From contig WTXD01000128.1 in assembly GCA_022496205.1 (NCBI GenBank), positions 1 through 34,116 on the forward strand: a stretch of 34,116 nt of DNA, read 5' to 3'. The notes beneath the pieces are model-generated. The model was given only the letters and a program-made list of their open reading frames with translations. It was not told where the DNA came from and did no database searches. Position 1 is the first letter of the stretch; every line of letters begins with the position of its first letter. A program made the translations under genes and the position numbers. This document shows, piece after piece, positions 20,126 to 31,004 of this stretch. Origin of the DNA: Gloeopeniophorella convolvens (taxonomy: Eukaryota; Basidiomycota; Agaricomycetes; Russulales).

Positions 20126-22056
20126 GTGGTGTGCTGATCCCAGGCTCGATATACCCTGCTTGTCAGCGCAGTCGTGCGGTGTTTCTGTGCAGCAAGTCCC
20201 GCTCCGTGTGTCTAATGTTCCATATAAGTATGTTTGTCCACCGTCATGTCGCTGCTCGTGTTCACTGGTCTCGTCGTGGAAGCTTCTTATCATCGCGGCA
20301 ATCATTCCGGTCGTGCCTCTAGGCTGTGCTTTACCAAAATAGGACGGTCCACGTAGCCTGGCGAAGCACGGAACCGCGGTAGAAGCCACCCAGCGAGGAC
20401 GACGTCGATGTGGGAAGCCGCCGGTCGTAACCGCATCTCAGCTTCGAGATAAGTAACTGAGCATTATATGCTTTCGGGGTTCGTATGTCGTCTCGTCCTC
20501 AAGTTTAATGCTGTTGGCCTGCCCTCGGATTGCGCTGAGGTGGCTGGATCGTATGTATGATACATACGCCATGTACTCGTATAGTGCGTTGGCTACAAAA
20601 TTATATGATAATTTCGTTCGTGCGAGCGCATCAAGCTCGTCCGATTAAGACCATGCATCGTCAGCCTGTTGTATACAGTCGTGAACTGACGTCAACAGGG
20701 CCGACAGTTCTCGCTTCAGACGTGTGCGCGACACGGAGAAACCCAAATCAGATTCATATTGAGCCTACGCAAAGATCAGATGGCGGAACCGTTGGCAACT
20801 TCAGCTGGCGTATCCGATGCTCTGCTCGAGCCCAGCTCGATGGTCAGGCAAATCGATAGATCGCTGTGTACACATGAGGCATCGAGCAAGAAGCGTGGAT
20901 GTGATCCAGGGTAAACACTGTAAGGATAGAACAAGGCTAGACAGTGCCGAAATGCATCAGAAAGATTCGGCCAGTTTTCCACTCACCGGACACAGCATGG
21001 CATCATGACATCCCCGTCTCATGCGGCCGCAGCATTGGAAGCCTGCGTCCTATTGACTAACACGCATCGTTCCGGTCCAAAAAGACTTCCAATATAGAAT
21101 CAACCGTATTGTTGCTGTATTGGTGACAGCGCGGATCAAGTATTCGCGGAAGAAGCATGGTTGGAGAAGCCCACAATTATCGTGCAGGTCCTAGGGGTGC
21201 TGACAGGGACTATCTGCGTGGCGATAACGCCAAGGAGCCGTTAATACCAGGTAAGAAGCATTCATGAAACGCATACTTAACTTACTCTGTCTCAACCAGG
21301 AACTTGCCGCAAAACCGGACGAAGGAGGGTCGACCTACCCATGAACGCAACTATTTGGTGAAGGATACCGGAAAGTCATCATCATCTCGGTCATGAGTCG
21401 TCACCTCACGTTGGAAGCTATGCTGGAGGTGCGCAGACAATTGTCGGGCTGTACTCTACCAAGGTGACCGTTGTTGGTTCCATGTACATGTGTCAACATC
21501 CGGAATCGTACGCATAGTGGACTCGAAAGTGAGACAGCTCTCTGCTTCGTATTCATATATAGGTTGGTGAGCCGGGGTTCGAGGTGGTGACGGTGTGAGC
21601 GAGGGCTGAACCGAAGATGGCTGTTTGGACTCCTCTCTTCGTTCTCCCGGGCCTCGGAGTCTCTAGCCCCGGCATATCCCGGAACGGCAACTGAATGAGT
21701 CCCCGCCTTGCCATCGCTCTTCGGAGTCCCCGGACTTGCCCCGGACCCCACTCAACGCACTCGCACTGTGTGGTCTTCCCGCTATCTCTTTTCTTTGGCA
21801 ACAGTACGTGTAGATATCGCAGCCTCGCGCAGAAAAAGGAGCTCTGAGGCTCAATAAAGATGACTTGGCCGTCCCACCATCGCTTCCTCACGACACCGTC
21901 ATATCTCATCCTCCTCGCCTCCGTCAGCCACACCCAAGAGTCACCGCGAAGACGTAATGTTTGAGGAGGTCTCAGCAAAGCAATTAGGAAACGCCAACAA
22001 TTATGATGGTAGTTAGAAATATATCTTTCAACGATGTTCCTGATGGTCTTCGCCAG
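20126..22056. other. Intergenic region, no supported gene
   Basis: Several short open frames on both strands. The longest, minus strand 21978-21553, has a fairly protein-like start (a DSWVWLTEARRMRYDGVVRK segment) but no ATG at its beginning and no family. A perfect short palindrome lies at 20550-20568. Confidence 0.35.
20550..20568. repeat. Perfect 9-bp-arm palindrome
   Basis: CGTATGTAT, one G, ATACATACG. It might bind a dimeric regulator or simply be chance. Confidence 0.4.
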
Positions 22057-23643
22057 GCAATGTTTTCCTGCCCGTAACAGTTGACTCTCTCCCCGACGAC
22101 GTTCTCTTGGAGATATTCTGCTTCTACCGCTTCAAATTACCGATAACATTCAAGTTACTTCTCGGGAGGTTTCAATGGTATCAGCTCGTCCCAGCACACG
22201 TATGCTGCAGGTGGGACCGGGTCATCGTGTCGTCACCGAGGCGCCTATCGCTGCATATACTTTGCCACCCAGGCTTGCCGCTCGCCGCCCTCTTGGAACA
22301 CTCACCGCCTTTGATACCGCTCAAGGTCGATTGTGGAAGATGTAACTCGAGACAAGTAGATGATGTATCCTTTCTGATTGCTCGGCTCGGTCGGATCTGC
22401 CGGATGACCTTGAGCGCGAATCCCCCAGTGCTAGGTCTTCTCCTCCCGAAGATGGACAAGCCGCCTCCGCTGTTGCAGAGGCTCTACCTCGAGTCTTATC
22501 ACCACCCTTCTGCCCTTCCCGCATCATTCCTTGGCGGAGTTATACCACAACTCCTCGAGCCCCACTTGACTAACCTTCTCCCGCCTTTGCCCACCCTTCC
22601 CAATATTGTCCATTTCTATTTCCATCTCGAAGGAGGCTTGGAGAACTGGGATGCTGATTGGATGGATGGCCTTGTCGCAGGTCTGCACGCTATGCCTTCT
22701 CTGGAACATCTTACCATTTCAGTCGAAGATCAGCGCTTCTTCATTCCCCAAGACGCTCCGTTGGTCACCCTTTCCAAATTGCATATGTTTCATTTCAAAG
22801 GGGCGAGTGATCATCTCGAGGCTGTTGTCAGCAAAATCGCTGCCCCTTTCCTCCAAAAACTCAATGCGGATATATCCTTCTTGTCCATGGCCACGGCGCC
22901 GTCATTCTCTCAATTCGTCCATCACGCCTCTGGTCTCATAATCGCTGCTGCCAGCTTGGGACTTTCAGCTCACTACCTACACCACAAAGATCACCTCAAA
23001 GACGATATCGAGATTTGGCTCTACTACAACCAAGATAAACCTGGCGGCTTCAGTGGGCGAGTTCGCTTACGCTTTAGGGCCTAAACTCCTGAACCTTGAG
23101 ACGCTGATCCTCAATTTCGACTCTAACCCAGGGTATCACAGACTGGGATTGGCTGACATGGCGGATTCTGCCCACTGGCGCACCCTACTCTGCGAATGCG
23201 GCGCAGTAACTGATTTATGGGTCGATCACTCGGTCGCAGTTCCTTTGACTGAGACCCTGGAGATTTTTGGCTCTTCGCTATTGCCATCGCTTCGCAAGAT
23301 GTGGATCTGTTTCTTCCAGGACGTCGACCAAGGCGGCATCGGCGCCGGCGACAACAGCGACGATGAAGACGAGATCGACGACAGCGACGACAGCGCTAGC
23401 GACGACGACGACGGCGCAGACGCAGCCGAGAACAACGACAATGGCGATGACAACGCCTACCCTGTGGCACATACGGTATTGGAAGGGATCAAAACCGTCA
23501 TATCCCGCGATTCCCGAGAGGTGGAAGTGCTTTACAGTGTTTTTGACTACCTGAGTTGGACGGAAAGGCACACGGGCCTGCGGGAACTCGGTGGTGATGG
23601 TCATTTTGGTAGCAGGGGTTCACAGTGGGTCAAGCTTCATTGA
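22057..23643 (+). pseudogene. F-box-like protein, copy 2, one frameshift
   Basis: The F-box VTVDSLPDDVLLEIFCFYR begins near 22074. The frame is open upstream to a likely splice acceptor (CGCCAG) at 22056; the first exon with the ATG was not found. The first frame ends at 23084, but family resemblance continues in the next frame: after EIWLYYNQ the shifted reading gives TKINLAASVGEFAYALGP and runs to 23643. One base lost (or two gained) near 23020-23040 explains this. The C-terminal part carries an Asp/Ser-rich acidic tract (codons at about 23350-23455) not present in copies 3 and 4. Expected role by family: substrate adaptor of an SCF ubiquitin ligase; probably inactive unless the shift is an assembly error. 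Confidence 0.72.
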
Positions 23644-25980
23644 TGAAAGTACTGTATGTACAGAGATGAGCCAGCGAGTTCCTGCGCAAGGCGTACGGAA
23701 GTGAATCTGAAAGATGGTGGGAGTCAGTTCGGTGCTCCGATACTATGTGCGGCGCACAATTGAACAGAATCCGGGTGCTACACCGTCCGGTCGAAACTTC
23801 TAGACCATACACCCGCGTTGAGTTTGCACCATCGTATCAACGGCGAGCAACGTCGGGTCGTTACTTACGTCGGAAGTCGTGATCCCCGCGCGCAGTCAAA
23901 GCATCGGGGTCACTGCATCGGGGCGCAACTGGTCCTTTCCGACTGCCGGAAGTTGCCGTGGCAGACGCGGCGGTCGCTAGGCGTCTCCGAGTCCTGACGC
24001 AGAGCCTGTCACAGACGCGTCTTGGGAGTCAGACTCGAACTTGTACTTACGGCATTGAGCCCCAACCTTCGTTTTTCTCTGTTGACACCCAGCCGAGTCT
24101 GTGCTCTTCGCTCACAGGCTACAGCCTCCCGCATTTGCTGCAGTGCGTCATTTACCCCTCTAAATGAACATATTCTGATGCGCCACGAATAGGTGGAGGA
24201 CATGCAGCATCTAAGAGCCGTGACTATTCATTCCCTCCCAGATGAGGCACTCCTGGAGATATTTGCGTTCCACCGGCTCCTCGTACTCGACGACCCGCCG
24301 TCGTGGAGGCGGGCGCCGTGGTATCGGCTGGTCCCGGCCCATGTGTGTCACCGATGGCGCCAAGTCATCACTGCATCTCCTAAGCTTTTGGAGCTACACA
24401 TCCTCTGTGATTGGGGCTGGCCTGTGGCCGACATCCTCCGCCATTCACCAGCGTTTCCAATTCTTATCGATTATTCATACATATACGCATGGGGCCTCGA
24501 GTGGAACGACAAGGTAGCCGACGATGCCCTCCTGGCTCTTGAGCACTTTGAGCGAACACAGGAGCTGTCACTGGATGCACCACCTCGGCTGCTGGAGAAA
24601 TTTGCTCCCATGATCGGAGAAAGTGCCCCCGCCCTCAAGACCCTCCTATTGTCATCATCGTCCAGGATCGTCGTCCTCCCAGAAAATCTCTCGAATATGG
24701 TTGCCCCGAACCTTGAAACACTCCGCTTAAAAAATGTCCTCTTCTTCTCCCTACCACCATTCTCAAACCTCGTCGAGCTTAAGGTCTGGATCTTCGAGAC
24801 CATGCAAGACGAAGATCAATCATGGCTAGGCATCGACCAGCTCATCGAGCGAATCAGTTCCATGCGCCATCTCAAGGTTCTCACCCTGATATTCCCGCAT
24901 CACAACTTCCGTCACTCCATCGGCGCTGCCACCCCATTGCATCCTGGCGGTACATGCACAACGCTCCCTGCGTTGTCCATACTCCGTTTTCTGGGCTCTA
25001 GCGCGCATGTGGAACCATTCATGAGCAGAATTGTCGCCCCAAATCTCTCAAGTTTCACCATTGATATATACGACGCGGAGTCGATTGCCATTCCATCGTT
25101 CGCCGGGTTCATCAAAAGTGCGACGATACCCTCATCTACCATCGCCCACGTGGGGCTCACGCGCGACTCGCTGCATATGTCCTTCTGCTCTGAGTCGCCG
25201 GGCCTCGCCAGCATCGAGTTCAGAGTGTCCCACGAATCTCCCCTGGAGATGACCCAAACAGTGGCCACGATGATTGAGGCGCTGTCCCCTGTCATTCCAA
25301 CCACAGAAACGCTTATTCTTGGTTTCAATAGCGACCATATCTCGCAGTACTTCACTCCAGCTAGCAATCCCGCGCACTGGCCCGACATCTTCTTGAGTTT
25401 CAAGGCAGTCAAGGCTCTGCGTATTGATAACCACAGTGCATCTCCTGCTTCTTTTGCTTTGAGGGAATTCGCATCTTCCAATTTATTACCAAAGTTGCGC
25501 GAGCTATCGCTGTCCTTCTGTGTCTCCTACACGGACCTTAACCCATGCAAGGAGCTAAAGAAATTCAGACCTCTCTGGGAGGAACGCCATGCCCCTGTGA
25601 AAGTTTCTTGTCAGGTGTTCACAGAAGGAGATTGGAGCGGCAGACACAGCGATCTGGTAATTGTGAAGCGCCGAATATACTGATTATGCATATATTTACT
25701 CCTAAACATAAGCTGCAGCATCCGAATTCAGAGGTGGCTGCGCGATTCTTCATCATCGCACTGGGGCACCATATACTTCTGCCTTGGCAAGCATATTCTA
25801 TATCTTTTGACAAGCTGTATATACTTATAGTACTAGAGCTCTTCTGATATCATACATGTTCTTCGCAATCGAGAGCAGCTAGTTGGCAGCTAGAAAGCAA
25901 TTTGTGCCATGAAACTCGCAGACGCAGCACATCTGTCAGCAAACCTCACCGTTAATTGAGGGTCAAGGGACCCGACCCTG
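23580..25980 (+). repeat. Segmental tandem duplication, unit 1
   Basis: Starts in the last codons of F-box copy 2, contains its 3' flank and F-box copy 3, and ends about 300 bp after copy 3. The flank GTGAATCTGAAAGATGGTGG (from about 23701) recurs at about 26331, and the end CAATTTGTGCCATG recurs near 28508. Confidence 0.75.
24202..25683 (+). CDS. F-box-like protein, copy 3, open throughout
   Basis: A single open exon from ATG 24202 gives 493 residues; the frame is open from 24193 but that codon is GTG, and an unseen upstream exon is possible. The F-box is at about residues 6-50: VTIHSLPDEALLEIFAFHR, then WYRLVPAHVCHRWRQV. The rest is a run of short hydrophobic beta/alpha segments (LETLRLKNVLFFSLPPFSNL and similar), as in degenerate LRR F-box proteins of Agaricomycetes. 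Family role: adaptor bringing a substrate to a Skp1-Cullin1 ubiquitin ligase, substrate unknown. This is the only one of the four local copies without a stop or frameshift, and the nearest relative of the broken copy 4. Confidence 0.85.
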   Translation: MQHLRAVTIHSLPDEALLEIFAFHRLLVLDDPPSWRRAPWYRLVPAHVCHRWRQVITASPKLLELHILCDWGWPVADILRHSPAFPILIDYSYIYAWGLEWNDKVADDALLALEHFERTQELSLDAPPRLLEKFAPMIGESAPALKTLLLSSSSRIVVLPENLSNMVAPNLETLRLKNVLFFSLPPFSNLVELKVWIFETMQDEDQSWLGIDQLIERISSMRHLKVLTLIFPHHNFRHSIGAATPLHPGGTCTTLPALSILRFLGSSAHVEPFMSRIVAPNLSSFTIDIYDAESIAIPSFAGFIKSATIPSSTIAHVGLTRDSLHMSFCSESPGLASIEFRVSHESPLEMTQTVATMIEALSPVIPTTETLILGFNSDHISQYFTPASNPAHWPDIFLSFKAVKALRIDNHSASPASFALREFASSNLLPKLRELSLSFCVSYTDLNPCKELKKFRPLWEERHAPVKVSCQVFTEGDWSGRHSDLVIVKRRIY

Positions 25981-26189
25981 TTGAATGTACATCGATTCGC
26001 AGCAAATGCTGCGCGTTTGCACATCGTAAATACATCACTTATCTACTACTCTAGAGGCTATAATGAAACTATATTGATTGGGTGCCGCGTACGCTTGAAA
26101 CCACGCACGCACGACCGTGACACCGATTTTCCGAGCGAGTGCGAAGAGAGCTCGAGCACACGCGCTGCAGTGCGCGTGCGATCCGATCG

Positions 26190-26268
26190 CAACAGAACCT
26201 GCGGTACCTCGGTGGTGATGGCCGTTTTGACCGGTACCGCGGAGACTCACGATGGTTCAAACATTCTT
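26190..26268 (+). pseudogene. Relic of the 3' end of an F-box copy-2-like gene
   Basis: About 26 codons, LRYLGGDGRFDRYRGDSRW and a TGA, match the last codons of copy 2 (LRELGGDGHFGSRGSQW). There is no gene body before them. They mark the left edge of duplication unit 2. Confidence 0.7.
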
Positions 26269-26854
26269 GAAAGCGCCGTATTACCAAGACGAACCAGCGA
26301 ATTCCTGCTCAAGGTGTACAGAACTTAATGTGAATCTGAAAGATGGTGGGAGTCAGTTTCGGTGCTCCGATATGTGCGGCACAGTTGAACAGGATCCACT
26401 GGGTGCTACACCAGCCTACCGGTTGAAGCCTCCACCGTGAATCCGCGTTCATTTTACACCAGCTCATCAACGGCGAATGTTTTACGTCGAAAGCCGTGGT
26501 CCCCGCTCGCAGCCAATGGTTCGGACTGGGCGCAGCCGCGCAACTATTCCGCAGATGGTCTTTTCCGGTGACCGGAAGTTGCCGCGGCGGGCGTGGATCC
26601 CAGTAGCGCGCGCCGTATCTTGGCAGGTTGACTCATGGCACTTGGTATGGCATCGCGCCCCGACTTTCATACAGCATCTCTGTACAGTCCCGCGCTGTCG
26701 ACTACCACCCCAAGCTCCTCGCCGTTGTGACATCCTGCTGGGTCTCTACTCTTGGTTTGCAGCTTGCGTCACCCCCCTCTGGGGGAGACGTATCCACAAC
26801 AGTGCGCCTTGTGCCCCTCTTTTGCACGGACACGTCCTAACGTGCCACGGATAG

Positions 26855-28309
26855 GTGGCGATGACACGCGGCGACCTCTAGTAGCCGTGACCATTCACTC
26901 CCTCCCAGATGAGGTGCTCCTGGAGATGTTCGTTTTCCATCGACTTCTCGTACTCGATGACCCGCCGTCGTTGAGGCGGACACCGTGGTACAAGCTGGTC
27001 CCAGCCCATGTATGTCGTCGATGGCACCAGGCCATCACTGCGTCTCCTAAGCGATTGGCACTGCACGTCCTCTGTGATTTGGGCGAGCCCGTAGCCGACG
27101 TCCTTCGCCATTCACCAACATATCCACTTCTTATCAACTATTCATACATGGACATCATGGAATTCCAGTGGGGCGACGGGCTAGCTGACGATACACTCCT
27201 GGCTCTCGAGCACTTCGACAGAACACGGGAGTTGTCGCTGTATGCACCACCTGAGCTGTTGGTGAGGTTCCTTCCCATGATCAAAGAATGCGCTCCCGCC
27301 CTCGAGATCCTCGAGTTGTCATGCGACTCCAGGATCGTCCTCCCGGAAAACCTCTCAAACTCGGTCGCCCCGAACCTTGAAGCACTCCACTTGACCAACG
27401 TTCTCTTCTTCTCCTTGCCCTCATTCTCAAATCTCGTCAAGTTCAGCTTCTAGCATGACCGATCTCTGTCTTGCATAGTCTCGGAAAGGCTGGTGTCGAC
27501 CAGCTTATCGAGCGGATCATCTGCATGCATCACCTCAAGGATCTCAGCCTGACGTTCTCTCATCGCAACTTCCATTATTCCACCGGCGCTGCCACCTCGT
27601 TGTGTCCTGGAGATACGCGCACGACTCTCCCTGCGTTATCTGTACTCCACTTTACGGGCTCTAGCGCACATGTGGAGCCGTTCATGAGCAAATTTACTGC
27701 CCCAAACCTCTCACGTTTAACCGTCGATATATACGACATGGAAATGCTTAACGTTCCGTCGTTCGCCGGGTTCATCAAAAGCGCAACGATACCCCCATCT
27801 ACCATCGCCCATGTCGGACTCATGGACGACTCCTTGCCTGTCTCTTTCTACTCTGGATTGCCGGGTCTCGCCAGCATCGAGTTCAGAGTATCCCACGAAT
27901 CGTCCCTCTGGATGGCCCGAACAGTGACTAGGATGATCAAGGCGCTATCCCCCATCATTCCAACCACGGAACCGCTTATTCTTAGTTTCAATAGCAACCA
28001 TATCTCGATGGCATACTCCACTCCAACCGACGATCCGACCCACTGGGCTGTCATCCTCGAGAGTTTCAGGGCAGTCAGGACTCTGCGCATTGACAACCAT
28101 AGCGCACCTCCTGTTTCCTATGTTTTGAAGGAATTCGCTTCTTTTAACTTATTGCCAAAGTTGGGCGAGCTCTCGCTGTTCTTCAATGTCTTCGACACGT
28201 TCTGGGAGAGCATCACATCCCCTTGAAAGTTTCTTGTCGGGTGTTCAGGGAAGAAGATTGGAGCTACAGACACAGCGATCTGGAGATCGAAGAGCGCCAA
28301 CTATACTGA
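26855..28309 (+). pseudogene. F-box-like protein, copy 4, several lesions
   Basis: Closest relative is copy 3 (24202-25683). The F-box VTIHSLPDEVLLEMFVFHR with WYKLVPAHVCRRW is intact, and the frame is open upstream to 26752 without a clear ATG. At 27451-27453 TAG ends the first frame just after FSNLVKFSF, where copy 3 reads FSNLVELKVW. The reading then resumes in another frame with GVDQLIERI and runs to 28226. Near the end a deletion of about 30 bp compared with copy 3 shifts the frame again; matching sequence continues to about 28309. The C-terminal half still aligns well, so loss is recent compared with the peptidase pseudogene. Not expected to give a full protein. Confidence 0.75.
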
Positions 28310-28799
28310 TTGTGCATATATCTCTCCCTCAACATACGAGCGTCCCGAAGCAGGGGCGGCAGCGGTTCCCATCGTCGCAAGGTACCATACCGTATACGCT
28401 TCTGCCCGAGCGAACATATTCTGTATCTATTGACAACTCGTTGTACATACTTATAATGTTCTCCTAATATCATGCACGTTCTTCGCAATTCAAAGCAGCT
28501 GGGAAGCAATTTGTGCCATGGAACTCGCAGATGATGCGCGGTCATCACCAAGCCTCACCGTTTTGAGGACCCGGGACACGGGTGGATCTCCGAGTCCATG
28601 AACCGGACAAAATCAAATGATTCGTTACCGTCTGCATCCGTGAACCTCCGTGAACCCACCTGGGCAGGACTCGGCCATCAAGCCCGTCAGCTGTAAAACT
28701 GCGGTCGTCTATTGCCTCGACAATCAAGCATGGCACAAATCGTCACGAAGAAGTGGAAGAGACTGGGAAAGTTGGCATTCCTGGACTCAGGTGTGCCAG
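28310..28799. other. 3' flank of duplication unit 2 and spacer before the satellite
   Basis: The first 250 bp match the 3' flank of F-box copy 3. The rest has no recognised gene. Confidence 0.5.
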
Positions 28800-30660
28800 C
28801 GAGCGAGCCCATGACGCAGATGTTTCCTGTATTTGTAGTAATAGCCCACTTGACAAAATCCCAATATTTCAAGGAGAGCCCATGTGGGCCCATAGAAGGC
28901 TCTCTCGCTCTAATCAGGATGGGCCCACCTATATGTGTGCTACTAGTTCTGTCTGGGCCAGTGTGCCCTGTACTGCACCGATCCCCGCTTCTGGGGTCCA
29001 TTTAACCTTGGCCCACACCAGGTGTTTGTGGGATCTGCTGTTCTACTTTGATGGGCCCTGAAATTATATCAGCATCGCGCTGCCGAGGACTTGCTAAGGG
29101 CCCAAGATCCCTTGCCATTATATTCTGCTAATCATCTGGAGGTGGCCCATTGTTGTCTTTCGGGCCCTGCTGCTATCGACCAAGGGTGGGCCGGCACGCA
29201 TCTGCCGAGACGAATGCCGAAGGACCTGTATGGGCCACATGGATCCGACAACCCGTCGCTGCGGCTAGCCCATGCGTGGCCCAAATCTATATCGCTCTGC
29301 TCTGCTGTTCTTCGAGGTGTGGCCCACTAGTTCAATCAAGGATACTGGCTGTTACACCAGCATTGGCCAGTGCGACCCACCAGTTTCGCTGCCGCAAGCG
29401 GGCGAGGGGCCCATCGCAATTCAATCAATAGCGCTGCCATTCGCTGAGGATGGGCCAGCATGTCCATGCAGAGCAGAATGCTGCCAGGGAGGCATTGGCC
29501 AACCAGGTTCAGTCATGCGCTGTTGCTGGCAGCCTGCACATGGCCGAAGCCACTACTGTTATCTCTGCTAACGGTATATGGGTGGCCATCACGCCGTCTT
29601 GAGTCGCGCCTGCTGCTACACCAGAGGTGGCCAATACCTTGCCTAGCGCCGCTGCTGGCAGAAGGCGGGGGGCCCGTTCCAGATCACTTGGTTGCTGCGC
29701 TGCTCGCTGAGGATGGGCCATTGCATCCGTGCAGAGAGAGACGCCGCCGGGCTCGCATTGGCCAGTCGACTCCAGCCACGTCTCCTTGCTAACAGTTCCC
29801 GTGTGGCCCACAACAGTGTCATTGTGCTCTGCTGAATCTCTACGTGTGGCCATTATGATGTTGCAAAACGTACCCGCCGTTGTGCTAGACGTGGCCGATG
29901 AGGTCTCCCAGTGCTGCTGCTGTAGGCAGCCGGGGGGCCCATTCTAGTTTATTTGGTGACCCCGCTGCTCATCAGGGACGGGCCATTGCACCCATATAGA
30001 GCGGGATGCTGCCGGTCACGCATCGGCCAATCGATTTTAGACAGGTATCCTTGCTGACAGTCTGCGCGTGGCCCAAGGCGGCACCATCAGTCCATTTTCC
30101 CTCGCCGCTGCCCACCAGGGATGGGCCAATGCCTTTATGCAGAGTACGCTGCTGCCGGACAAGCATGGGCCAGTCGAGTCCAGCTAGACGTCCCTGCCGC
30201 CAGTCTACGCAAGGCCCAAGGCAGCACCGTAGATGCTCTGCTGCTAGTCTATGTGCGGCCATCACGTTGCTCGAAACTTGCCTGCTGATGCACTAGAGAT
30301 GGCCAATACGGTTGTCTAGCACTGCTGCTGGGGGCAGGCGGGAGGCCCATAGTGATTGGATTCACCTGCGCTGCTGCCCACTAGGAATGGGCCAGCACAC
30401 CTATGCAAAGCGGGATGCTAACGGACTGGCATTGGCCATTCGGATCCAGTCAGGCCCCTTTGCCGGCAGGTCACGCGTGGCCCGGATGTGTGCCAGAAGG
30501 GGCCAGCGCCATTTCCCAGGATGTGGCTGCTGGCGGCATGTGTATGGCCCAATTCCGGCATGGCTTCTTGGATGGTCCAGGCCCTGCCGGTAGCTCGCGC
30601 GTGGCCCAGCTTCGTTCATCCAGCGGTTGGCTCATTTCGCATACCGTGCTAATCCGGCCC
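28800..30660. repeat. 44-bp GGCC-phased satellite with six-monomer higher-order units
   Basis: GGCC occurs at 29010, 29054, 29099, 29144, 29189, 29233, 29278, 29321, 29365, 29408, 29453, 29497, 29542, 29584, 29629, 29671, 29716, 29760, 29805, 29848, 29893, 29936, 29981, 30025, 30070, 30124, 30168, 30213, 30257, 30301, 30344, 30390, 30434 and 30479. All but one of these 33 intervals are 42-46 bp. Every sixth monomer is alike: type A reads about GATGGGCCA then GCATCCGTGCAGAG; B is GCATTGGCCAGTC; C is GTGGCCCA then GCTCTGCTG; F is GGGGCCCAT ending CATCAGG. Higher-order units begin at 28922, 29189, 29453, 29716, 29981, 30124 and 30390. Unit lengths of 263-267 bp are not constant modulo 3, so the array is not a conserved coding repeat. 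The edges fade near 28800 and 30660. Confidence 0.88.
29981..30123. repeat. Shortened higher-order unit (143 bp) in the satellite
   Basis: Monomers A, B and C are followed directly by the second half of a type F monomer, giving the single 54-bp GGCC interval in the regular part. About 120 bp (D, E and half of F) are missing, as expected from unequal recombination between monomers. Confidence 0.7.
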
Positions 30661-30945
30661 GCATTGGGACGGGTCGAAGCCGGCGGCATCATGCAGGCAG
30701 CTCAAATAGGATAATACTGAGGGCAGAATGATGTAATAGAGAAGCATTGGCCGCGGGTGCAAGCGGGATCGAAGAGGGATTGTGGGATGATGTCGATCAA
30801 GATAGAAGGGGGAGAATAACTGAAGACTTGGGAGATGACATACGTTGAGGAGGAATCACTTCTATGTACGAGAGTGGAGTGGAGCGAGAATGTCCAGATG
30901 GAAGTGATATTGATTTAAGGTGATAAGAACAAGCGCATGTAAGAC
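30661..30945. other. Unique spacer between satellite and orphan gene 1
   Basis: No repeat and no gene. It probably holds the promoter of the gene at 31005. Confidence 0.4.
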
Positions 30946-30950
30946 TATAA
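30946..30950 (+). promoter_or_regulatory. TATA-like box of orphan gene 1
   Basis: TATAA in the context GACTATAAGTC, 55 bp before the ATG at 31005. Confidence 0.4.
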
Positions 30951-31004
30951 GTCTCAGGGGGTGTAATCGCATCGCGCATCACTGATACCCCCACATCTGT
31001 CGAC

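Larger units (their letters stand above)
26190..28560 (+). repeat. Segmental tandem duplication, unit 2
   Basis: Repeats the order seen in unit 1: tail of a copy-2-like gene, its flank, an F-box gene (copy 4), and the same 3' flank up to the GCCTCACCGTT block. The units are offset by about 2.6 kb. Divergence is clear but order and flanks are preserved. Confidence 0.75.

Noticed and set aside
21553..21978. 141-codon minus-strand open frame upstream of F-box copy 2
   Set aside because: It has no ATG at its start, no domain and no splice context; kept only as a note in the intergenic entry.
28800..30660. CRISPR-like array
   Set aside because: Only a short GGCC core is kept, monomers share family resemblance over their whole length, and the host is eukaryotic.
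29091..30714. A series of plus-strand open frames of 70-110 codons across the satellite
   Set aside because: They follow from the GC-rich repeat. Higher-order unit lengths of 263-267 bp are not a constant multiple of three, so the frames do not repeat the same peptide.
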